DNA of 64,000 nucleotides from the NCBI RefSeq assembly GCF_900106945.1, contig NZ_FNNE01000003.1:248001-312000 (forward strand). The letters are read 5' to 3'. The notes below the pieces were generated by a model. The model did not search any database. It saw nothing but the letters and a program-made list of their open reading frames with translations, and had not been told where the DNA came from. The stretch is from Marinobacter mobilis (GTDB lineage: Bacteria; Pseudomonadota; Gammaproteobacteria; Pseudomonadales; Oleiphilaceae). Position 1 is the first letter of the stretch. Every line of letters begins with the position of its first letter. This document shows positions 10,001-16,658 of this stretch, in pieces. The position numbers and the translations under genes are program-made.

Positions 10001-11634
10001 ACACCACTGTAGTTTCCCGTGGTCAGTCCGGAGCTGTCCGCGGAGATGGTTATCCCCTGGGGCGTGGAGCCGCTGGTGGGGGATGCGTTGAGCCACGGCG
10101 CATTTGTGCTGACGGTAAAATCATGGGTTTCGTTGGCCGAATGGCTGACGTTGAGTGTCTGGCTGGCTATGGGTGAATCTGGTTGCCCTTCAAAGTTCAT
10201 TGATGTGGGAGTTGTGAGTAATCCCTGCGCACCATCGGTGATGGTCAGGGTAAAGGTCAGGTTACCCTGGGAATAGCCATTCGCAGTGGCGCTCAGTGCC
10301 CCGGTGTAAACTCCGGCGGGCAGACCCGCAGGATTGGCCGTCACGGTGACAGTGGCGGGGGTCGTGCCTGAATCCGCACTGCCACTGAGCCAGGCCGCGT
10401 TCGAGGCCAGGCTGAAGCTGGCATTTGAACTGTCACTTGCGGTGAGGTCTACCGTCTGCACCACGGGTTCCGGATTATCGACGTGCCTGGAGCCCGACAG
10501 AGAGCCTTGGCTGAAGGTCAGCAAGGGCCCTTGGTTTGTTACTGAGAAAAAGTCGGTAATTTCATGAGTGCCGGCATCGCTGGTGGCGATGACGGCGGTA
10601 ACGGTATGGTCACCGTCCGGGAGTAGCGTGGAATCATAGGGGACAGCCGTGTCGTTGGCCTGGGTGCCAGCCATATCATAGGGAGCAAGGTTTTCGGTCT
10701 GGTCGGGGGAGCCTGCTTTATTCGGATTGTCGATGTAGAACTGAACCCGTGTCATGTTGGCCTGGGCCGGCACGAAGACATAGATCTGGCCCGCAACCGT
10801 TGAGCCCTGTAACGTCGTTGCCGCGCTCCGGTCGGGGTTGGTGCTGACCATCAGGGCGAAGTCGCTGGGCTGATCGGCAACTACCGTTAGGGATACTGAC
10901 AGGCTTGCACTGGAAACACCGTCTCCGGTCGCTTCTACGGTGCCGGTATAATTGCCGGGAGCCAGCCCGGCAGGGTTGACGGTCACGGTTACATCCAGCG
11001 GCACCGACCCTGAGGTAGGCGATACCGACAACCAGTTGGCGTCATCCGACAGAAATATAGTCGAAGCGGTGTTCTCACTAGCCTGCAGAGTGACTGTCTT
11101 GTTTTGAGATGCAGGGTCGCTTTCAGAGGTCGTGAAGGAGAGCGACGAAGGGGAAAACGAAAGTGCCGGTATAGCGTTATTGATTGTAAAGGCGGCTGAG
11201 AGCAACTGGGTCGTCGTATCGATATAGGTGATCTCAGCATACACGGTGTGTTGTCCGTCACTGACAGACCCGGTATTGAAGGGGTAGGCCGTATCGTCGG
11301 GGGCTGTTCCGCTGAAATCATAGGGACCGAGGTTCTCGGTTTGTCGGGCGGTCGCTGGTGGCGGATTGTCCAGATAGAATCGAACTCGCTGTACATTGGT
11401 GGGTGAGCCAATGAATATGTAGGCATTTCCGGTAAGTTCTGACCCTGAAAGTGCTGATGGAGCACTTCGGTTCGGAGAACCGCTGACCAGCAGACTGGGG
11501 GCGGCAAGGGCCAGTCCTGACAGTAGGAGCAGGCAGGTGACAAGTAGTGTTTTTACCAGTCGATGTACGGTGATCAGGTGGAAACTGCCGAGCTGCTGAA
11601 ATCCTGTTTTATTCTTCTGCTGAATGGAGCGCAT
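7099..11634 (-). CDS. Giant exported protein: BACON-like/Ig domains, lectin-like domain, sorbosone-dehydrogenase-like propeller, kelch repeats
   Basis: 1511 residues with a signal peptide (hydrophobic core VTCLLLLSGLALA near residues 32-44). Two copies of a roughly 110-residue beta domain (about 45-155 and 257-365, sharing RVxFYxDNP and TENLxPYD) alternate with three BACON-like domains (about 157-250, 370-465, 470-560; W-L-x-x-S-x-x-S-G and PAGLxxGxYTG repeated). A concanavalin-like segment follows (about 575-815), then a propeller resembling glucose/sorbosone dehydrogenases (about 825-1215; SMVWGPDNRLYVTE, HFGPDNLLYIAIGG, TGLRNSYDF). Five or so kelch blades end it (about 1220-1511; MYVVGG, LYVFGG, IIVAGG, FYVFGG). 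There is no PEP-CTERM tail. ATG 11634 has GGGAGGTG upstream, and a sigma-54 promoter precedes it. Likely an extracellular carbohydrate-binding or matrix protein; the catalytic status of the propeller is unknown. Confidence 0.85.
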   Translation of the reverse strand: MRSIQQKNKTGFQQLGSFHLITVHRLVKTLLVTCLLLLSGLALAAPSLLVSGSPNRSAPSALSGSELTGNAYIFIGSPTNVQRVRFYLDNPPPATARQTENLGPYDFSGTAPDDTAYPFNTGSVSDGQHTVYAEITYIDTTTQLLSAAFTINNAIPALSFSPSSLSFTTSESDPASQNKTVTLQASENTASTIFLSDDANWLSVSPTSGSVPLDVTVTVNPAGLAPGNYTGTVEATGDGVSSASLSVSLTVVADQPSDFALMVSTNPDRSAATTLQGSTVAGQIYVFVPAQANMTRVQFYIDNPNKAGSPDQTENLAPYDMAGTQANDTAVPYDSTLLPDGDHTVTAVIATSDAGTHEITDFFSVTNQGPLLTFSQGSLSGSRHVDNPEPVVQTVDLTASDSSNASFSLASNAAWLSGSADSGTTPATVTVTANPAGLPAGVYTGALSATANGYSQGNLTFTLTITDGAQGLLTTPTSMNFEGQPDSPIASQTLNVSHSANETHDFTVSTNAPWLNASPTSGSTPQGITISADSSGLTTGNYSGVITISSPTNTAVEVPVTMVLSSNDKCAPIPCGDVRVSLPYQLTFTEGQGHYPDRNGWGTGFTWIDKPSNGTGYIPDNLEMNFFQGVLQLTTTAGIQYKSVNTQDNALAVGFAAPNQVTHISTEVLNIPPGSGNYEQAGLWFGNNEDNYVKLVVMSTPQGLRIHYLMELGGVTATEKVISAGSLSGLDITLSMSVNPYERNVDLAYKIEGGTTQQAGTVSPPDEFFSFDAAGIDPEIGTRSFTGILATHRNGSTPLTYLFDEFTLEAGGGPLAPDTAVEFVRKDYDFSFPTSMVWGPDNRLYVTELFGTIHALTFDANMNLINDQVIESLVNAVGPRLTLGITTSPDSTPTNVELWVAHSSPSVDNGEANSGMVTRLGGSNFATVEHVITGLPRAIANHSINSIHFGPDNLLYIAIGGNTGAGAPNQSGSEFGERAEQPLSAAILVADVFAPLFDGTCANPIDIYGPAPCDVVTYATGLRNSYDFVFHSNGRMYATDNGLGVTGTYPPKPEPVCTGFGNTASYKNGGHNPGPQPDLLLLIEQDKYYGHPNPYRDECVFKDGSYQNVAPLPNWEPPIYVIGDHTSSNAIIEYKGAEGCVGDFLNGQLLVTNYSIGDDIFRIQLNANGDGVIEGEPLITGFNDPLPLAGNPSGVLFVGQFGGSKLTSLQPVSLGCWQTLAPSPTNLLDASAAAIGNKMYVVGGKNASGHLSTLWIYDALSDSWSQGANLPGVGVENPAVVAHNGLLYVFGGSTGPFSGAVNNAAVYNPSTGNWQSLAGMPTARGGATAQSVNGQIIVAGGMNSSGSSLATVEAFNPSTGLWLNLPPMQTRRDNPGSAVLNGEFYVFGGRTRNADGTAPEPALATVEKYNASNGSWVSQTPMPTGRRAMSVGTANGKAQITGGEHNPSNVSGVFEQNEEYDPDTNSWRSLTSAPTPRHGAATATINDIVHSVGGGVQSGTSYSTIHEALRF

Positions 11635-11682
11635 TGGATTAACACCTCCCGCCGAATAGAATCGATCCCAATCGGTAATGGA

Positions 11683-11699
11683 GGCAGCTTTGGTGCCAG
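11683..11699 (-). promoter_or_regulatory. Sigma-54 (RpoN) promoter of the giant kelch gene
   Basis: The minus strand reads CTGGCACCAAAGCTGCC. This is a perfect -24 TGGCAC with the invariant GG at 11697-11696 and GC at 11685-11684, exactly 10 nt apart. The -12 element is CTGC instead of TTGC. Predicted transcription starts near 11673, leaving a leader of about 39 nt with the GGGAGGTG Shine-Dalgarno. The sigma-54 activator PrsR is encoded 8 kb away in the same locus. Confidence 0.75.
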
Positions 11700-11701
11700 T
11701 G

Positions 11702-11724
11702 CTGTATTTCGCGCCTAAATACAG
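11702..11724. repeat. 23-bp inverted repeat next to the sigma-54 promoter
   Basis: Perfect 8-bp arms CTGTATTT (11702-11709) and AAATACAG (11717-11724) flank a 7-nt centre. The element ends 3 bp from the -24 region of the minus-strand promoter. It could be an operator that competes with RpoN polymerase, or a site for the divergent gene. Its function is not shown by sequence. Confidence 0.5.
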
Positions 11725-11755
11725 TCCATTATGCTGATCAATTATTGCACTATCA

Positions 11756-11790
11756 TTACAGGTGTGTAAGTTTTTTCGACGGTGTGCAAG
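11756..11790. promoter_or_regulatory. Candidate upstream activator sites (PrsR?)
   Basis: TTACA-GGTG-TGTAA (11756-11769) is a perfect 5-bp palindrome of the size bound by Fis-type HTH domains. The 10-mer GGTGTGTAAG (11761-11770) recurs as GGTGTGCAAG at 11781-11790, exactly 20 bp on, on the same helix face. Both lie about 85-115 bp upstream of the predicted start from the sigma-54 promoter, the usual distance for enhancer-binding proteins. Assignment to PrsR is inference. Confidence 0.45.
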
Positions 11791-11813
11791 GCTAAAAGGG
11801 AAGTGCCTTTATC

Positions 11814-12806
11814 GTGAGTCTTTTCCAATCTAAAGCGTGGCAAGACGCCTGGTGGAACGTATGGGGGAATACCCCTGGTTTCCAGCGAATCAGTGAAGGG
11901 AAAGCGGGATCATCGGGGGTGTATCTCGACTGCTACCGCCTTTTCCGCTGTCTTCCCGTTCGCTGTTTTCAGTTTGTCGGGACCAATTACCGGCGATTAT
12001 CAACGCCGCGAGCGGAATACAACACCTTATGCCCGGATCCGTGTTCCCATCAAGAGCGTGAGTTGGCGATTTCTGAGATGTTGGATGTCGAGGCGTGGGG
12101 CGAAGCGGTGTTTCGAGATGTCCGTGAGGATGCGCCCGATCTACAGGTCATGGAAAAGCTGGCGGCTGGACGGGGTTGGTTGGTTCGCTCTGTCTCAACA
12201 GACCGGGCCTATGCCATCGATACCCGGGGGAGGTTTGAGGATTATCTGGCGAACCTGGGGCGAAACACCCGCCTTAAGTTGTTTAACAGACGCAAGCTGC
12301 TGGCAGACGGTGGCTCGATAGAGCTTCAGAATGCGTGGCCCAATCGGGTTGATGAATTTTTTGAGTTATTGAACCGTTTCCATCGCCAACGCTGGGGAGG
12401 GGATTGTTTTAATGGACACAGTCTCCGGTTCCACAAGCAGTTTCTCCGCCAGGTTGGTGAAGAGGGAGGAGCGCCGGACCTTTCGTTATTAACCTGCAAT
12501 GGGCAGGTTATTTCTGTGCTCTACAATGTTTGCTATAAAGGAAACGTCTATAACCTTCAGTCAGGCTATATCGAGGATTTCCACCGAAAAATTGCGTTGG
12601 GGACCTTGCACTTGGGGTACAGTATTGAATCTGCATTTCGTAACCCGGGGGTATATGGGTTTGATATGCTGGCGGGTACAGGAAAGAACGACAACTATAA
12701 AGTCAGGCTGGCCACTCTCAGTGTCGGGCTTCAGTCGATCATGCTGGTCAGGAGTCCGCTTTTAAAAGCATTGTACCGCCTGAAGGACCGTTTGACGTCT
12801 GGATGA
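11814..12806 (+). CDS. FemAB/GNAT-like acyltransferase-fold protein of the exosortase locus
   Basis: A 330-residue soluble protein starting at GTG 11814 with AAAGGGA upstream. The N-terminus (LFQSKAWQDAWW) and the long C-terminal GNAT-type half (about 160-310; RNTRLKLFNRRKLL, FHRQRWGG, YNVCYKGNVYNLQSGY) match the CelD/BcsL and FemAB-related acetyltransferase group. Members of this group are often found beside exosortases. FemAB proteins add amino acids to peptidoglycan precursors; the relatives in EPS loci are thought to acylate or aminoacylate a sugar or protein, but no substrate is known. It lies 90 bp before the exosortase gene on the same strand and is probably co-transcribed with it. Confidence 0.7.
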   Translation: MSLFQSKAWQDAWWNVWGNTPGFQRISEGKAGSSGVYLDCYRLFRCLPVRCFQFVGTNYRRLSTPRAEYNTLCPDPCSHQERELAISEMLDVEAWGEAVFRDVREDAPDLQVMEKLAAGRGWLVRSVSTDRAYAIDTRGRFEDYLANLGRNTRLKLFNRRKLLADGGSIELQNAWPNRVDEFFELLNRFHRQRWGGDCFNGHSLRFHKQFLRQVGEEGGAPDLSLLTCNGQVISVLYNVCYKGNVYNLQSGYIEDFHRKIALGTLHLGYSIESAFRNPGVYGFDMLAGTGKNDNYKVRLATLSVGLQSIMLVRSPLLKALYRLKDRLTSG

Positions 12807-12896
12807 CCGGGCGGGATTGGACTTGAGCGCCTGTCGGGGTGACGCCCTGCCCGTGGGCGGCACGAAATTCGTTAACGGAAGTAGAGAGCGGTGTAC

Positions 12897-14444
12897 ATGG
12901 ATCGTAGTTCTGAAATATCTCGAATTGACCGGTTATCTCCTTTTGCATTTTTAGCCATATTTCTACTCGGAACCTGGCCTACCCTCTACGGCTTGGGTAC
13001 CCGCTGGTTAAAGTTTGACGAGTCTTATTCCCACGGCTTTATGGTTCTGGCTGTCAGTCTGTTTCTTTCGATTCGCAAGTGGCAGGCTACCCGGCCGGTG
13101 ACGGGTTTCTATCCATTCTGGCTACTTCCTCTGGCGCTGTCCGTTGCACTGTATCTGGTGGGGGGCATCCTCCTAATTGAGGCATTTCAGCAGGTTGCAT
13201 TGTTGCCCATTGTGATAAGCGGGTTGATGGTCTTGTGGGGCTGGCGACAGACTCAGACGTTTTTTCTGACCATTGGCATCTTGCTGTTTACGATTCCCGT
13301 GTGGGACTACCTGTCCTGGTATCTCCAACTGATTACGGTTGCAGTCAACCAGTTCATCCTGTCCTGGCTGGATATCGAATTTATCGTTGAAGGTGTCATT
13401 GTTTATTTCCCCGGTGTGGGGGCTTTTGAAATAGCTCACGGTTGCTCCGGACTTCGGTATTTGCTGGTTGGCATGACTCTGACGGTACTTTATTGCGAGC
13501 TCAACCTTCGTCGTCTCCATGACTGGGTATGGCTCTTTGGCGCCGGGATCATGTTGGCTCTGGTCGCCAATTGGATTCGGGTTTTTGTAATCATCTATGT
13601 AGGTTACAAATCCGATATGACGTCGTCCCTGATCCAAGAGCATGACTTTTTTGGCTGGTGGGTCTTTGCAGGCACGCTGGTGCCTCTGTTTTTCTTTGCC
13701 CGTTGGCTTGAACGAAAGGACGACGGTGCCCAGCCAGACGATACCGCTGAGCAAGCCCTGAGGCCGCGGGTAGGCAAGCCATCCAGCGGCGTTGCAGCTC
13801 TGATCCTGGGCGGACTGCTGTTCGTGGCGCTGTCCTGGTGGACGGTACAGGGTGAAAGCGGGCATGCGACCAGGGCCTCAGTCCCCCATGAGGATCCGTT
13901 TTCAGACGAACTGCGTCAGTGGTTACCGCTCTTTGAGGACCGCTTGCTTGGCTGGCGCCCCATGATCGAATGGCCAGACCGAACATTCAGTAAAAGCTTC
14001 TTTGCACCAGCGCCTGCAACTCGGGACTCCGGGAGCGGCTCGCAGGTTTTTCTTGGACTGTACAGCTACGACTATCAGCGTCCTCAGCGGGAAATCGTTC
14101 AGTACCATAACCATGTGTATGATCCGGAAAGGTTCCTGCCCAACGTAACCTTTACGGTCCCGGTAGGTGCTTCCGGTGAGCTGTCAGGCTTGACTCTCAA
14201 AGGGCTTGGCACGGACCAGAGGATATACATTGCTTATGGGTATTACGTAGAAGGGCGCTGGGAAACCAATGATCTTCAGGCCAAGCTGGCGCAACTCCCC
14301 GGAATTTTCAATTCTCGGACCGATGCATCATTACTGGTGATAGGCCTTGCCTGCACTGATTGCGATGGCGAAAACCGCTTAAAGGCTATGTCGCCGGCTT
14401 TAAAAGAAGCGGCCCAGGATTACCTGGACCGCCTTTACAATTGA
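12897..14444 (+). CDS. xrtA: Exosortase (XrtA/EpsH type) with fused EpsI domain
   Basis: A transpeptidase-like integral membrane protein that, by family, recognises PEP-CTERM sorting tails of exported proteins. About eight membrane helices fill residues 1-265. The catalytic trio is visible: Cys183 (AHGCSGLRY), Arg228 (NWIRVFVI) and His249 (QEHDFFGWW). A periplasmic EpsI-type domain (about 300-515, with FLGLYSYDYQ and EIVQYHN) is fused at the C-terminus, as in XrtA proteins. I use ATG 12897, which has GAGAG about 8 nt upstream, rather than GTG 12891. PrsT, PrsR and PrsK nearby are the standard partners of this system. No protein in the window carries a recognisable sorting tail, so its substrates must be encoded elsewhere. 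Confidence 0.9.
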   Translation: MDRSSEISRIDRLSPFAFLAIFLLGTWPTLYGLGTRWLKFDESYSHGFMVLAVSLFLSIRKWQATRPVTGFYPFWLLPLALSVALYLVGGILLIEAFQQVALLPIVISGLMVLWGWRQTQTFFLTIGILLFTIPVWDYLSWYLQLITVAVNQFILSWLDIEFIVEGVIVYFPGVGAFEIAHGCSGLRYLLVGMTLTVLYCELNLRRLHDWVWLFGAGIMLALVANWIRVFVIIYVGYKSDMTSSLIQEHDFFGWWVFAGTLVPLFFFARWLERKDDGAQPDDTAEQALRPRVGKPSSGVAALILGGLLFVALSWWTVQGESGHATRASVPHEDPFSDELRQWLPLFEDRLLGWRPMIEWPDRTFSKSFFAPAPATRDSGSGSQVFLGLYSYDYQRPQREIVQYHNHVYDPERFLPNVTFTVPVGASGELSGLTLKGLGTDQRIYIAYGYYVEGRWETNDLQAKLAQLPGIFNSRTDASLLVIGLACTDCDGENRLKAMSPALKEAAQDYLDRLYN

Positions 14445-14458
14445 GGCTTGAGGTCTCA

Positions 14459-16471
14459 TTACTGCACGGTTGCGCTGACCATATCGGAGGGAGCGCTCTT
14501 CAGCCCCGCATTATCGACGACCGTGACTGTAAAGTACCAGGTACCTGCTGAAAGACCGGTGATGGTTGCTGAGCTATTCTCACCGCTGACCGGTGGCCAC
14601 TCCTGATTCAGGTTCCCGGCACTCTCGCCATAATTGATCTGGTAGTAGTCGATTTCACTGAGTGAAATCGATGAGCCGTCCACCCGTGTGCCAGGAGCGG
14701 TCCAGGACAGAGTGACTTCACCGGCTGCGGGCTCGGGAGGTGGAGGCGCGACCGGGTCAGGTTCGGAGCCACCTCCGCCACTGGCAACTGTTTCCAGGGT
14801 GAATGGGTGCAGGCTGGATTCATAAGCCTCCAGGTTGGTGATCCCGCTGCTGTTGTTAACGGCCGTGGCATCACTGATATAGGCGTTCAGGCCATAACCC
14901 AGCTCCCACACATCCGGAATGCCATCGCTGTCAGAATCCTGAGTACTGGTGGATGAGAGGTCGTGGGTTGCAACGCTGCCATCCGGTGAGACAGCGGAAC
15001 CGGAACTGGTGTCAATGATTGTCAGGCGAGCGAACGCACTCCCTGTTCCCTCGTAGTTCTCCATCGTAATGCGAACCTGCTCACCAGCTCCGAGTGTCAG
15101 TGTGTAGCTGTTATCCCGGGTTGGGGAGCCCCGCCAGTCATCGATTACGGTCTGCCCATTGAGATATAGCCGGACACCATCATTGGTGGTGGTGAGGAAT
15201 TGATAGTCCCGGTTACCACTGGTGTGAGGAGCGCTGAATTCCCCGGTCCAGCGAACACTGAACTTATTGTCAGGAAGTTCGGGCATGGGCTGCCCCCGTC
15301 CCCAGTCGAAATCAATGACTTTGTCATTTCTGGCGAGTACGAAGGTATCGAAATCTGTTCCAATAAAATATTGACCCGTGAACCCACTGATCATCGTCGG
15401 CGTTGGTTCGGGGATGGGCTCAGGTTCCGGCTCAGGTGCGGCTGGCATACTTTCAGGATTATCCAGTGCGGTGCCTGCCAAATACTCCTCAAGATTGCTG
15501 TAACCGTCGTTGTCGATGTCTCCGTTCGCGTCACTCGCTGAGAGAGGGTCGAGTTGATACGCGAACTCGGCGCCATCGGGTATACCATCCCCGTCGGTAT
15601 CGGCCTTGTTCTCACTGGTGCCGATCAGGAACTCATCCGCGGCCACCAGAAAATCACCGTCCGGATCGCTGTTGGCATCGTTGGGATCATTGGGGTTCAG
15701 GCCATTCACAATTTCCCAGTTATCGTACAGGCCGTCCTGGTCCTGATCGGCTGGTGGAAAGCCCGGGTTGAACACCAGACCTTCTGTGCCATCGACGAAG
15801 CCAACGCGGTAGCCAAGGTTGTAAGCTTCCTGGCTGCTCTGTCCATCGCCAAGATCCATGCTGGGCTCTGCCCAGCTGAAAATATAGGCAGAATCGACCA
15901 CTTGCTGTGACATCCCCGGGCCTTCCCAGGTCACGGTGAAGTGATCGCTCCCACTGCCTTCCTTGTGATGTACCTGGAAGTAGTATCGCTTCGAGGCGTC
16001 CAGAGTCACATAGGGGGAGGTTTGCGATGTGTATTTGGTGAAGTCACTTTGGTTGGTGTAGGAAGGTACGCTCGCGATAACCTTTGCATTCGTGGCTGAA
16101 TCATCGGTACTTAGCCAAAAATCAACCTTGTCATTGCCGCTGACAAGAAACCGGTAATCACCACTTTGAGGGGGTTGAATGAAGCCCCGGACATAAGTCC
16201 CGTAGTCTTCCGCCCGATACCCCGGTATTTGCAATGAGGTGATGGTTGCGACTTCATCAGGATTATCCGGGTACTGTGGAGAGTCCGTTAGCGTAGCCAG
16301 ATCGGTTCCTGGTAGGTTATCGAAGTAACGCACTTCGACTACGCCGGGCTCGCTTGCATCCGGCAGTGCCGCCGTAGGAGGGAGGTCCTCAATATCGCGA
16401 TATTGCCAGCTTTGACAACCAGCGATCAGTATTACTGTGCTTCCAAGCCATAGTGCTTTTACAACAGACAT
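14459..16471 (-). CDS. Lipoprotein with two PA14 domains, calcium-binding type-3 repeats and a fibronectin III domain
   Basis: About 670 residues. The lipobox LIAGC predicts an acylated outer-membrane lipoprotein. A first PA14-like domain (about 40-205) is followed by thrombospondin-3-type repeats rich in DxDxDG (DQDQDG, DTDGDG, DIDNDG). A second PA14 domain (about 360-490, with DDGVRLYLNGQ-like features TTNDGVRLYLNG and DDW) and another short DSDSDG repeat follow, then a fibronectin III-like end (about 585-676). PA14 domains bind glycans, often through calcium. ATG 16471 is preferred to 16489 because it gives a compact signal peptide; its Shine-Dalgarno is weak. It is convergent with the exosortase gene, 14 bp apart. 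Possibly it holds the polysaccharide to the cell surface (inference). Confidence 0.8.
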   Translation of the reverse strand: MSVVKALWLGSTVILIAGCQSWQYRDIEDLPPTAALPDASEPGVVEVRYFDNLPGTDLATLTDSPQYPDNPDEVATITSLQIPGYRAEDYGTYVRGFIQPPQSGDYRFLVSGNDKVDFWLSTDDSATNAKVIASVPSYTNQSDFTKYTSQTSPYVTLDASKRYYFQVHHKEGSGSDHFTVTWEGPGMSQQVVDSAYIFSWAEPSMDLGDGQSSQEAYNLGYRVGFVDGTEGLVFNPGFPPADQDQDGLYDNWEIVNGLNPNDPNDANSDPDGDFLVAADEFLIGTSENKADTDGDGIPDGAEFAYQLDPLSASDANGDIDNDGYSNLEEYLAGTALDNPESMPAAPEPEPEPIPEPTPTMISGFTGQYFIGTDFDTFVLARNDKVIDFDWGRGQPMPELPDNKFSVRWTGEFSAPHTSGNRDYQFLTTTNDGVRLYLNGQTVIDDWRGSPTRDNSYTLTLGAGEQVRITMENYEGTGSAFARLTIIDTSSGSAVSPDGSVATHDLSSTSTQDSDSDGIPDVWELGYGLNAYISDATAVNNSSGITNLEAYESSLHPFTLETVASGGGGSEPDPVAPPPPEPAAGEVTLSWTAPGTRVDGSSISLSEIDYYQINYGESAGNLNQEWPPVSGENSSATITGLSAGTWYFTVTVVDNAGLKSAPSDMVSATVQ

Positions 16472-16503
16472 AAGCCACCCACTTTCCATGCATAAGTCAG
16501 TCT

Positions 16504-16526
16504 GTTAAGTATTGTGTCGTTAAGTA
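16504..16526. repeat. Direct repeat GTTAAGTA upstream of the PA14 lipoprotein gene
   Basis: GTTAAGTA occurs at 16504-16511 and 16519-16526, 15 bp apart, just upstream of the lipoprotein start. It may be a regulator site. I found no convincing sigma-54 or sigma-70 promoter beside it. Confidence 0.3.
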
Positions 16527-16595
16527 ACCTCTGCCAGTGGTTGTTAGGACCGTTTAGATATTTAAGTGGCAGTGTTATAGCGGATAAATCTGAAA

Positions 16596-16635
16596 CAGAA
16601 AAAGCCCTGCCTTCCGGGTGAAAAACAGGGCTTTT
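16596..16635 (-). terminator. Rho-independent terminator after prsT
   Basis: The 10-bp arms AAAAGCCCTG (16600-16609) and CAGGGCTTTT (16626-16635) lie 24 bp past the prsT stop. The minus-strand hairpin ends in TTTTTC. It ends the minus-strand run that includes prsK, prsR and prsT. Confidence 0.8.
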
Positions 16636-16658
16636 CTGAGAGTGTGACGGTTTTAGGT

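Noticed and set aside
12859-12876. CGGCACGAAATTCGTT before the exosortase gene as a sigma-54 promoter
   Set aside because: The -12 element has GT instead of GC and several other mismatches.
16566-16582. Plus-strand TGGCAGTGTTATAGC with GG-N10-GC spacing
   Set aside because: No plus-strand gene follows; it faces the 3' end of prsT. The -24 and -12 boxes are also poorer than those at 11683-11699.
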